The notes under the pieces are model-generated. The model did not search any database and had not been told where the DNA came from. It was given only the letters and a program-made list of their open reading frames with translations. 34,001 nucleotides of DNA, from positions 1 through 34,001 of the IMG/VR virus record IMGVR_UViG_3300027969_000022; one strand, written 5' to 3'. The position numbers were made by a program, and so were the translations under genes. Of the stretch, positions 1 to 7,537 are shown piece after piece (within the stretch, counting starts at the first letter, position 1; every line of letters starts with the position of its first letter). The stretch is from a virus.

Positions 1-102
1 ATAGATAATAATTATGAGTTTAGTAAAAATGTATTTAACAAATTAAAGGCATTAGAACTTACATTTAATATGAATCAAAACAGATATTCCCAATTAAGAT
101 GA
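1..102 (+). CDS. C-terminal end of tail protein (duplicate of the end of the gene at 32828-33976)
   Basis: This is the last 34 codons, including the stop, of the 382-aa tail protein, present a second time because the circular contig overlaps itself. Its TGA stop overlaps the ATG of the next gene (ATGA). It is not a separate gene. Confidence 0.93.
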   Translation: MDNNYEFSKNVFNKLKALELTFNMNQNRYSQLR

Positions 103-127
103 CAAGAATATTTATAGAGAAAAACGA
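1..127. repeat. Terminal direct repeat, left copy (circular contig overlap)
   Basis: Positions 1-127 are identical to 33875-34001, read base by base. The repeat starts and stops inside coding sequence, crossing the end of one tail gene and the start of the next. A length of exactly 127 equals a common largest k-mer in de Bruijn assemblers, so the simplest reading is an assembly overlap of a circular or circularly permuted molecule with a 33,874-bp unit. Confidence 0.95.
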
Positions 128-2171
128 GTTAGATATTGATAAAGGTTTAAGTAATCAAATAACTTATTCTGTAAGTGATTTAAAAAACTTAGATAGTAAG
201 ACAACTGCATTCAGTAAAACTATTATATTGCCGGGAACTGCAAACAATAATAATATACTAGGTAATATATTTGATTTTAATAATGCAAATTTTACAAATG
301 ACTTACTACCAAATGTAGGATATAATTATAATGCAAGTAAGACTGCCTTATGTTCTATTGAAGTAGACAGAATGACTGTTATTAAAGGAGTTTTTAAATT
401 ACTTGAAATAATAGTTGATGGAAAGAATGTAGAATATGAGTGTAGTGTTATTGGAGAGTTAGGTGGTTTCTCAATGAAGTTAGGTGCAAAGAAGATAGAA
501 GAATTAGATTTTAGCGCATACAATCATACATATAGTTATCAAAACATTGTAGCAAGTTGGGATAACTGGCAAGGTGGAAGCGGTTATTACTATCCTCACA
601 TTGATTATGGTTTGTATTCAACAGACAAGCATAATTGGCAGTATGGAACATTTAGACCTGCCTTATTTGTAAAAGAATATCTACAAAAAATATTTGCAGC
701 AGCAGGTTATACTTATGAAATAACTTGGGGTAGTACTGCTGAATCGAACAGGTTTAAATCTTTAATAATTCCTTTTAACAAAAAAAAATTAACTAAGTCT
801 GGAACAAAACAAGTAGGATGTACACCTATAAATACTACAGGATGTATTGACCAGTTATATCCAATGCCTATTGGATGGGAAAATTTTAGTGGAACAAACT
901 GGACTATTAATGGTGGAACTACTGGAAGTGTTTTTACTTATGTAGGATTAGACCCTACTAATGTAACGTTTAAAGTTGACATAACATTTACGGCTACTAC
1001 AACTAACACACCTGTTAATAATGGTATTTATATAGAAACTTTAAAAAATGGAGTTGTAATAACATCTTCAATAAAATTTATTCCACCATTCTCAGGTACT
1101 GTAAATGATTTTTATATTGTTAATTTAATAGATGAACCTATTGTAACAGGAGATTATTTTTCAGTACAAGCAAGGGCAGATGATACAGGTAATTGCTATG
1201 ATAGTTTAGTTAATCAAGCAGGTACAGTAAGTATTAGTTCAGATGCACCAATTACATTAAATGTTAATTTAGGAGATACAGTTTCTTTAAATGATTGCAT
1301 ACCACCAAACATTTTACAAAAAGATTTCTTTGCTTCTTTATTAAAATTATTTAATTTATATGTAGATGAAAATAGATTTGAAGAAAAGCATTTAATAATT
1401 AAACCATATACAAGTTATTATGATGGAAGTGTAGAAGATTGGAGTGATAAAGTAGATAGGTCAAAGCCAATAAGACTTAAGCCTATGTCAGAATTAAATA
1501 GTAGATATTATTCTTTTAAATACAAAGATGATAGTGACTATTGGAATGAGTTATATCGTAAAAGATATAATGAAGGATATGGCAGTAGAATATTTGATAG
1601 TGAATATGAATTTTCTAAGGAAACTGAAAGTGTAGAAATAGTATTTTCTCCAACAGTATTAGTAGGAATAACTGATGAAGATAAAGTTTATAGTACTATT
1701 TATAAGTTCACAAATACACTAGAAGAACGTATAGATAGTAATATAAGAATATTACAAGCAAAGAAAGTAACAGGGGTAACCAGTTGGAATTTATTAGATG
1801 GAGGCACAACCTTGCAAACTTTAACTAAGTATGGTTATGCAGGACATTTTAATGATCCTGATGCAGTAGCTAATGATTTAAACTTTGGCGCACCAAGAGA
1901 ATTGTTTTTTATTTTAGTTAGTGGAGCAATAAATGTAAATCAATTTAATGTTTATTACAGTCCTTATATGGCTGAGATAACAGATAAAAATAGCAGGTTA
2001 TTAACTTGCAATTTAAAGTTAAGTGATACAGATATATATAATTTAAACTTTGCTTCATTTAAATATATAGATGGTGGTTTATATAGATTAACTAAATTAA
2101 TTGATTATACACCTGAAGCAAATGAAACAACAAAAGCAGAATTGCTAAGAGTAATTAATAAAGTATATTAA
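99..2171 (+). CDS. Tail tip / baseplate-like structural protein
   Basis: The product has 690 aa. The N-terminal 100 residues (FSKTIILPGT near residue 40, then an asparagine-rich stretch and an LPNVGYNY segment) resemble a family seen beside tape-measure genes in Bacteroidota phages. The middle (about 245-400) is rich in Thr, Asn and Val and looks like beta-sandwich domains. No enzymatic motif is visible. The ATG overlaps the stop of the upstream tail gene, and the tape measure follows one base downstream. The position suggests a virion tail protein, perhaps a distal-tail or Tal-like part. That role is inferred from position, not shown by motifs. Confidence 0.6.
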   Translation: MTRIFIEKNELDIDKGLSNQITYSVSDLKNLDSKTTAFSKTIILPGTANNNNILGNIFDFNNANFTNDLLPNVGYNYNASKTALCSIEVDRMTVIKGVFKLLEIIVDGKNVEYECSVIGELGGFSMKLGAKKIEELDFSAYNHTYSYQNIVASWDNWQGGSGYYYPHIDYGLYSTDKHNWQYGTFRPALFVKEYLQKIFAAAGYTYEITWGSTAESNRFKSLIIPFNKKKLTKSGTKQVGCTPINTTGCIDQLYPMPIGWENFSGTNWTINGGTTGSVFTYVGLDPTNVTFKVDITFTATTTNTPVNNGIYIETLKNGVVITSSIKFIPPFSGTVNDFYIVNLIDEPIVTGDYFSVQARADDTGNCYDSLVNQAGTVSISSDAPITLNVNLGDTVSLNDCIPPNILQKDFFASLLKLFNLYVDENRFEEKHLIIKPYTSYYDGSVEDWSDKVDRSKPIRLKPMSELNSRYYSFKYKDDSDYWNELYRKRYNEGYGSRIFDSEYEFSKETESVEIVFSPTVLVGITDEDKVYSTIYKFTNTLEERIDSNIRILQAKKVTGVTSWNLLDGGTTLQTLTKYGYAGHFNDPDAVANDLNFGAPRELFFILVSGAINVNQFNVYYSPYMAEITDKNSRLLTCNLKLSDTDIYNLNFASFKYIDGGLYRLTKLIDYTPEANETTKAELLRVINKVY

Positions 2172-2172
2172 G

Positions 2173-3924
2173 ATGGCAGATAAAACAGTTGCGTTAACCA
2201 TAACTACCGATTCTAAACAAGCTGAAGCATCGGTAGGAAGTTTTAAAAAACAATTAAGAGAGGCGAATGCTGAATTAGTCAATATGGCTATGCAGTTTGG
2301 AGAAGCATCTACAGAAGCAGTTAATGCAGCAAAGAAAGTTGCACATCTTAAAGATGCTATTGGAGATGCAAAAGCACTTGCAGATACATTTAACCCTGAT
2401 AAAAAGTTTGTAGCATTAGGTGGTGCTTTACAAGGAGCAACTGCAGGATTTAGTGCGCTGCAAGGTGCAATGGGTTTATTCGGAGATGAAAATAAAGATT
2501 TAGAAAAGACTTTGTTAAAAGTACAAAGTGCAATGGCTTTGCAACAAGGTATTAGCGGATTATATGAAGCAAGAGATGCCTTTGGTTTATTAAAGGATGG
2601 AGCAGTAAGGGCATTTCAGGCGATTAAAGGGGCAATCGGAGCAACTGGTATAGGTTTACTTGTTATTGCTTTAGGAACAATTGTAGCCTATTGGGATGAC
2701 ATTAAGGGAGCAGTTAGTGGAGTAAGTGAAGAACAAAAGAAACTTACAAAAGCATCACAAGAGAATTTAGCAGCAGAGAAAGAAAAATTAAGTGAAATTG
2801 GTAGCCAAGATAACATATTAAAACTACAGGGTAAGAGTGAAAGAGAGATTTTAATGATGAAGAAGAATCAGGTAGTTGCAGTTATTAAAGCAACTGAAGC
2901 TACTATTCTTCAAGATAAAATTACTACAAAAGCGCAAGTTGATGCAGCTGCAAGAAACCAACATTTTTTAAAAGGTTTATTAGATTTAGTATTCTTACCA
3001 CAAAAGTTATTATTTGAATATTCCTCTAAGGCTATTAATAAACTTATTGAATTATTAAATAAAATACCGGGAATTAAAATAGACTTTAAGATTAACGACC
3101 AGTTAGCAGATAATGCAACTGATTATATATCAAAATTAGTATTTGACCCTGAAGAAATACAAAAGAAAGCAGATGCAGCAGCGGAAGTAAACCAAAAAGC
3201 AATTAAGAAACTTCAAAATGATGCTGCAGGTTATCAGTTATCTGTTAATTCAATAGATAAACAAGCTAAAGAAAATGCCTATGTAGATAGAATGAAAGGA
3301 TTGCAACAAACTAAAATTGATACAGAATTATTTGAAACAGAAGCAGCACAATCTAAAGTTCAAATAAGTGCAAATGCAGCCAATGCTATTTTAGAAAAAA
3401 CTAAAATGACAGAAGAACAAACTGCTGCATTGAGAAAGAAATATGCTGAAGAAGATGCAAGGGATGCACAGATAGCAAAAGATGCTAAAATTAAAGCTAC
3501 AGTAGATACTTTAAATATAGTTAGTGATGTATTAGGTAAAGAAAGTGCAGCAGGTAAGGCATTAGCAATTAGTGGTGCTTTAATTAATACATATTTAGGT
3601 ATTACTGCAGGAGTTAAACTAGGATTTCCTGCAGCTATTCCGGCAGTATTAGCAGCAGCAGTAACTGGTTTTAAAGCGGTTAAAAGTATAATGTCTACTA
3701 AAATACCGGGAGCAGCAAGTAGTTCTGCAGGTGGTTCAATGTCAGCACCTACAATGTCAAGTGCTACTGCACCAATAACACCACAAGCGCAAACAACAAC
3801 TTTATCTACTCAATCTATTAATCAAATAGGAGTAGCAAGTTCAAGGGCATTTGTATTAGAAAGTGATGTTAGTAATAACCAAGAAAGGACACAAAGATTA
3901 AATAGAGCAGCAAGAATAAATTAA
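2173..3924 (+). CDS. Tail tape measure protein
   Basis: The product has 583 aa. Tape measure proteins set tail length and are injected with the DNA. The sequence is rich in Ala, Lys, Glu and Gln, with long predicted helices. There is a hydrophobic segment at about residues 154-174 (GIGLLVIALGTIVAYW) and another Ala/Gly-rich one at about 458-500. The C-terminus (about 515-560) is low-complexity Ser/Thr/Ala/Gln. The N-terminus has the repeated short helices and QLREANAEL coiled-coil pattern common in this family. It is short for a tape measure, which suggests a fairly short tail. It sits directly after the 690-aa tail protein and before the head protease. Confidence 0.8.
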   Translation: MADKTVALTITTDSKQAEASVGSFKKQLREANAELVNMAMQFGEASTEAVNAAKKVAHLKDAIGDAKALADTFNPDKKFVALGGALQGATAGFSALQGAMGLFGDENKDLEKTLLKVQSAMALQQGISGLYEARDAFGLLKDGAVRAFQAIKGAIGATGIGLLVIALGTIVAYWDDIKGAVSGVSEEQKKLTKASQENLAAEKEKLSEIGSQDNILKLQGKSEREILMMKKNQVVAVIKATEATILQDKITTKAQVDAAARNQHFLKGLLDLVFLPQKLLFEYSSKAINKLIELLNKIPGIKIDFKINDQLADNATDYISKLVFDPEEIQKKADAAAEVNQKAIKKLQNDAAGYQLSVNSIDKQAKENAYVDRMKGLQQTKIDTELFETEAAQSKVQISANAANAILEKTKMTEEQTAALRKKYAEEDARDAQIAKDAKIKATVDTLNIVSDVLGKESAAGKALAISGALINTYLGITAGVKLGFPAAIPAVLAAAVTGFKAVKSIMSTKIPGAASSSAGGSMSAPTMSSATAPITPQAQTTTLSTQSINQIGVASSRAFVLESDVSNNQERTQRLNRAARIN

Positions 3925-3954
3925 ACAACAAGTATTTAATTATATATTATAAAT

Positions 3955-4974
3955 ATGAAATTGCCTATTTACGATTTAATTATAAATCAAGATGAGAATA
4001 ATGATGCTGAGGTTTCTTTTGTGGCACTTGTTGACAGTCCGGCGATTAAAAAGGACTTTATTGCTTTTAAAGAAGAATTCATAGACCCAAATAAAGGAGA
4101 AAAAAAAGACGAGTTTTTACCACATTGCATAAGTTATGTAATAAATGAAGGTAAAGAAACAGAACAAGCAGTAGCAATATGCAATAGTTTATGGGAGCAG
4201 CATTTTGCAGGTTCAAAGATTTCATTTGATTATGATGATACTTTAAGCACAAGCAGAGGTAAAGAATTAGCAAAGAAAGAAATTGAGTCAGGTAATACAG
4301 TTTATATTATTTCAGCAAGAAGTGATAAAAATCCTATGTTATCAGTAGCAAAAGAATTAGGAATTCCTGAAAGTAGAGTTTATGCTACAGGAAGTAATAA
4401 AGCTAAAGTTGAAAAGGTTAAAGAATTAGGAATAGCAAAGCACTATGATAATAATGCAGATGTAATTAAAGAACTTGGCAGTATTGGAGAGAAATTTAGT
4501 ATAATGGCATTTGCTATTCAGTCAGAAAGTGAACATATTATTACTGGTCCTTTAATGATTCCTCAACAATTAATTTATAGAAATTCAGAGCAGTTTGGAG
4601 AACATTATGTTAAATTCTCAGTAGATACCATTAAACAGATTGCAATTAAGTTTAGCAAGAAGGGTTATCAAAAGAATGTAAATCTAATGCACGAAGCAGA
4701 TATGCAAGTTGATGGAGTTACAATGTTTGAGAGTTTTATTAGTGATTCTAAAAGAGGTATTAAACCAATGGAAGCATTTAAAGACTTGCCAGATGGAACT
4801 TGGTTTGGTAGTTTCTATGTAGAGAACCCTAAAGTATGGGAGATGATTAAACAAGGAAATGTAAAGGGATTTAGTGTAGAGGGAATGTTTGATTATGAAG
4901 CACCTAAAAAGGAAATATTAAATGAAGATCAAAAACAACTAGCAGAATTAAGAGAAATTTTAAACAGTTTTTAA
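3955..4974 (+). CDS. Prohead maturation protease (XkdF-like) with an inserted HAD-like domain
   Basis: The product has 339 aa. Residues 6-38 (VSFVALVDSPAIKKDF) and 180-315 look like the XkdF / S78-type capsid maturation protease. H246 (NLMHEAD) and S307 (KGFSVEG) are the likely catalytic residues. Between these halves are a Cys-Cys segment at 53-82 (LPHC58, AVAIC76NSLW), a pattern recurring in phage head proteins, and a HAD-like segment at 88-175. The latter has FDYDDTL (D92, D94, T96), YIISAR (S120) and a late HYDNN (D165). Downstream come the probable scaffold and the major capsid protein, the usual place for a head protease. Protease assignment is firm; activity of the HAD part is inferred. 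Confidence 0.82.
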   Translation: MKLPIYDLIINQDENNDAEVSFVALVDSPAIKKDFIAFKEEFIDPNKGEKKDEFLPHCISYVINEGKETEQAVAICNSLWEQHFAGSKISFDYDDTLSTSRGKELAKKEIESGNTVYIISARSDKNPMLSVAKELGIPESRVYATGSNKAKVEKVKELGIAKHYDNNADVIKELGSIGEKFSIMAFAIQSESEHIITGPLMIPQQLIYRNSEQFGEHYVKFSVDTIKQIAIKFSKKGYQKNVNLMHEADMQVDGVTMFESFISDSKRGIKPMEAFKDLPDGTWFGSFYVENPKVWEMIKQGNVKGFSVEGMFDYEAPKKEILNEDQKQLAELREILNSF

Positions 4975-4993
4975 AAATCAATATAATAGTATT

Positions 4994-5560
4994 ATGGAAG
5001 CAAAAGAAATTTTACAAAAAGTAAAGCAATATTTTAATGAATTAGCTGCTGCACCAATGGATATGCCTATGCCAGTTGAAACACTAGATTACGAATTAAA
5101 AGATGGAGGTAGTGTATCTATCGACAAACTAGAAGTTGGTGGTATAGTAATGATTGATGGTAATTCAGCTTTGCCGGGAGATGTTGAATTGGCTGATGGT
5201 ACAAAAATGACTATTGGCGATAATGGAGTTATTTCAGCAATCACTTTAGGTTCTGGAATGCAACCTGCTGAACCAGTAGGACAACCTGCATCAGAAGATA
5301 TGAATTCTAAATTTGCTGCATTTGAAACATTAACAAGCGAAAAGTTTGCTAATTATGAAATTAAGTTTTCTGCATACGAGCAACGTTTTGCTGATTACGA
5401 AGTTAAAATGAAAAAAGCAAACAAAGTAATTGATGAACTTTTAAAATTATCAACTTTACTTGTGGAAGCACCAGTACAAGCACCTGATAATTCAGTAAGA
5501 ACTTCAAATGCTTTTAAAGAAGTAGAAGAAAAGAAAACACTAAATATTTTATTTAACTAA
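4994..5560 (+). CDS. Probable capsid scaffolding protein
   Basis: The product has 188 aa and lies between the protease and the major capsid protein, the classic scaffold position. Residues 30-88 form a small glycine-rich, probably all-beta segment with repeated LxDGxxxxIxxxxxGxI patterns. Residues 90-100 are a Pro/Gln linker. Residues 104-157 form a likely coiled coil with regularly spaced Phe and Tyr. The capsid protein is short and shows no N-terminal delta-domain-like extension, which fits a separate scaffold. No catalytic motif is visible. The role is inferred from position and architecture. Confidence 0.6.
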   Translation: MEAKEILQKVKQYFNELAAAPMDMPMPVETLDYELKDGGSVSIDKLEVGGIVMIDGNSALPGDVELADGTKMTIGDNGVISAITLGSGMQPAEPVGQPASEDMNSKFAAFETLTSEKFANYEIKFSAYEQRFADYEVKMKKANKVIDELLKLSTLLVEAPVQAPDNSVRTSNAFKEVEEKKTLNILFN

Positions 5561-5574
5561 ACAATTATAAAAAA

Positions 5575-6540
5575 ATGGCATTAGCTTTTAGCGGATTATC
5601 CGCATACACAAAACAACTTGTTAAACCTCTATTGACTAGCGCAGTATTTGAGGCAAAAACACAACAATTAATCCTTGCAAATGGTATCGTTATTCCGAAC
5701 GTTAAAAGTTCAGTAGCTATTCCTTTGATGGAAACAGATGCAGTATTTGCTGCACAATCTTGTTCTTTTGATGCTTCAGGAACAACTACTTTCTCTCAGA
5801 GATCAATTACAGTAGGTAAAATTAAAGTAGAAGAAAAAATTTGCCCTAAAGATATGGAAGCATATTTTACACAAGAGGCATTGAAAGCAGGTTCTACTTA
5901 CGAAGATTTTGGTAATGCAGATTTCCAAAAAGCATTCTTAGATAAAAAGAATTTACGTATTGCTGCACAACTTGAAACTGCAATATGGCAGGGAGATGCA
6001 ACAGGTGCAACTGCAAACACAAATAAGTTTGATGGTTTACAGAAGTTAATTGCTGCAGGTTCTCCAGTTGATGCAAACGTTTCAGGATATACAGGTGTAA
6101 CTGGTTCTCCAATTGCAACAATTACTGCTTCTAATGTAGTAGCTGCAACTGAAGGTATTTATAAAGCAATTCCAGTTCAAGTATTAGCTAAAGGAGATGT
6201 TAAAATATTTGTTGGTAATGATTGGTATCGTTTATTGATTCTTGCTTACAGAGCATTGAATTTGTTTGCTTACAATCCACAAGATTCACAAGCTGCTTCA
6301 TTTATCCTACCGGGTACAAATGTAGAGATAGTTAGTGTTAATGGTTTGAACGGAACAGGAGATGCTTATGCAATTTCTTTAGGAAATATGGCAATGGCAG
6401 TTGATTTGGTTGATGAAGAAGGTTCTTACAAAATGTGGTATTCTGAAGATAACAATGATGTACGTTACCGTGTAGAATTTAAAATCGGTGTAAACGTAGC
6501 ATTCACAAATGAATGTGTAAAGTTCATCGCAGCAATCTAA
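5575..6540 (+). CDS. Major capsid protein
   Basis: The product has 321 aa. It follows the protease and scaffold genes. The N-terminus (about 8-60) is helical and then beta, followed by a long KxxKIKVEEKICPKDME segment (around residue 80-100) and a helix with LRIAAQLETAIWQGD, a pattern typical of HK97-fold capsid proteins in Bacteroidota phages. There is no signal peptide or enzymatic motif. The start is ATG after an A-rich leader (ATAAAAAAATG) with no Shine-Dalgarno, as expected for a Bacteroidota host. A hairpin follows the gene. Confidence 0.85.
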   Translation: MALAFSGLSAYTKQLVKPLLTSAVFEAKTQQLILANGIVIPNVKSSVAIPLMETDAVFAAQSCSFDASGTTTFSQRSITVGKIKVEEKICPKDMEAYFTQEALKAGSTYEDFGNADFQKAFLDKKNLRIAAQLETAIWQGDATGATANTNKFDGLQKLIAAGSPVDANVSGYTGVTGSPIATITASNVVAATEGIYKAIPVQVLAKGDVKIFVGNDWYRLLILAYRALNLFAYNPQDSQAASFILPGTNVEIVSVNGLNGTGDAYAISLGNMAMAVDLVDEEGSYKMWYSEDNNDVRYRVEFKIGVNVAFTNECVKFIAAI

Positions 6541-6551
6541 TTTTCTAACAT

Positions 6552-6574
6552 AGGGAGGTAGTTTCTATCTCCCT
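6552..6574 (+). terminator. Hairpin after the major capsid gene, possible attenuator
   Basis: The arms AGGGAGGTAG and CTATCTCCCT pair over ten positions with one G-U pair and a TTT loop. There is no long T run after it, so it may be a weak terminator or an mRNA 3'-end stabiliser that raises capsid expression. Confidence 0.5.
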
Positions 6575-6591
6575 TATTAATATTATAATTT

Positions 6592-7110
6592 ATGCCTTGT
6601 GCAATAGTAAGCGGTTATACAATAGATTGTAGAGAATCTGTAGGTGGAATCGATGCAGTTTTTTTTGCTGAATATGGTAATGTCACTCCACTTGATGCAA
6701 GTGGAATAGTTACAGGAATAACAAAAGTTGCAGGAAAAAAATTCTTTAAATTTGAAATACCTACAAAATCAAGTGCAGTTGCTTCTAGCAATCCAACAGG
6801 TTCGATTGAGAATGGCACTTTATTTTATGAGCAAACTTTGGATTTTCCAGTTAATAAAAGAGATGCTACCACTAGGAATATTGTTACTACTTTGGCTAAA
6901 AATAAAGTGGTTGCAGTTACACTTGATAAAGATGGTACTTATAGACTTTATGGTAAAGGTGCAGGTTTGTACTTAGTAGCAAGTACTGGAACAAGCGGTG
7001 CTGCTGCAGGAGATGCTCAAGGATATATGTTGAAATTTGAAGGTACAGAAAAGGAAGATTTCTTTGAAGTTACAAATGCAATAGGTTTAGCCTTAACAAC
7101 TGCAGGATAG
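6592..7110 (+). CDS. Probable major tail (tube) protein
   Basis: The product has 172 aa. The N-terminus SGYTIDCRESVGG and the C-terminal GYMLKFEGTEKEDFFEV fit a family found widely in Bacteroidota phage structural clusters. The C-terminal pattern, a strand with GYxLxFxG after a Gly/Ala-rich loop, resembles tail-tube proteins. It is flanked by two hairpins, the downstream one a strong terminator, which suggests a separately controlled abundant product like the capsid protein. A head decoration protein is the main alternative. Confidence 0.5.
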   Translation: MPCAIVSGYTIDCRESVGGIDAVFFAEYGNVTPLDASGIVTGITKVAGKKFFKFEIPTKSSAVASSNPTGSIENGTLFYEQTLDFPVNKRDATTRNIVTTLAKNKVVAVTLDKDGTYRLYGKGAGLYLVASTGTSGAAAGDAQGYMLKFEGTEKEDFFEVTNAIGLALTTAG

Positions 7111-7133
7111 AGTTTTTTAATTTTTAATTTATG

Positions 7134-7165
7134 CCCCGACCGATAAAAAAAGTCGGGGTTTTTTT
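7134..7165 (+). terminator. Strong intrinsic terminator
   Basis: Perfect seven-base arms, CCCCGAC at 7134-7140 and GTCGGGG at 7152-7158, are followed by seven T. The loop is A-rich. It sits right after the probable tail-tube gene and before the next gene at 7169, so readthrough or a new promoter is needed for the portal block. Confidence 0.9.
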
Positions 7166-7168
7166 AGT

Positions 7169-7537
7169 ATGATTAATTTAACAAAAGGACTTACTGAAAC
7201 AATTTATTTCACAGGTACTGAAAAGGCTACTATTAGTAACCCTTTCTTTTTATTTGTGTTTATCCACAGAGTAACAGGCGATGTGGTTAAGTTGATGGCT
7301 ACAAATCAAAGTATAACTGGCAGATACGATAAATTTGCTTTTACAGTTAATAACTATTTTAATTTAAAAGAAGAAGGATTTTGGAGTTATACGATTCATC
7401 AAAAAGTATCTTCAAGTGATTTAACAGTTGCCGGATTGATTGTAGAAGAAGGTTTTATGTATTTAAATCCTGCTACACCATTTGAGCCAACTAAATACGA
7501 AGAACAAAATAATAATTTCGTTACTTATGGACTATAA
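7169..7537 (+). CDS. Conserved phage structural-cluster protein, function unknown
   Basis: The product has 122 aa. It starts MINLTKGLTETIYFTGTEK and ends with a segment in which LIVEEGFMYLNP precedes a Tyr-rich tail. Proteins of this pattern are common beside portal genes in Bacteroidota phages; I cannot assign a role. It looks all-beta and has no membrane segment. The start lies four bases past a strong terminator, so the leader is very short. Its end overlaps the portal start by 11 bases. Confidence 0.75.
   Translation: MINLTKGLTETIYFTGTEKATISNPFFLFVFIHRVTGDVVKLMATNQSITGRYDKFAFTVNNYFNLKEEGFWSYTIHQKVSSSDLTVAGLIVEEGFMYLNPATPFEPTKYEEQNNNFVTYGL

Noticed and set aside
1-127. Biological direct terminal repeat for packaging
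   Set aside because: Its length is a standard assembler k-mer and both edges fall inside genes with no boundary signal, so an assembly overlap is more likely.
6541-7168. Separate small gene in the frame at 6728-6976
   Set aside because: It is an internal shadow of the probable tail-tube gene with Leu-rich noise and no start context.
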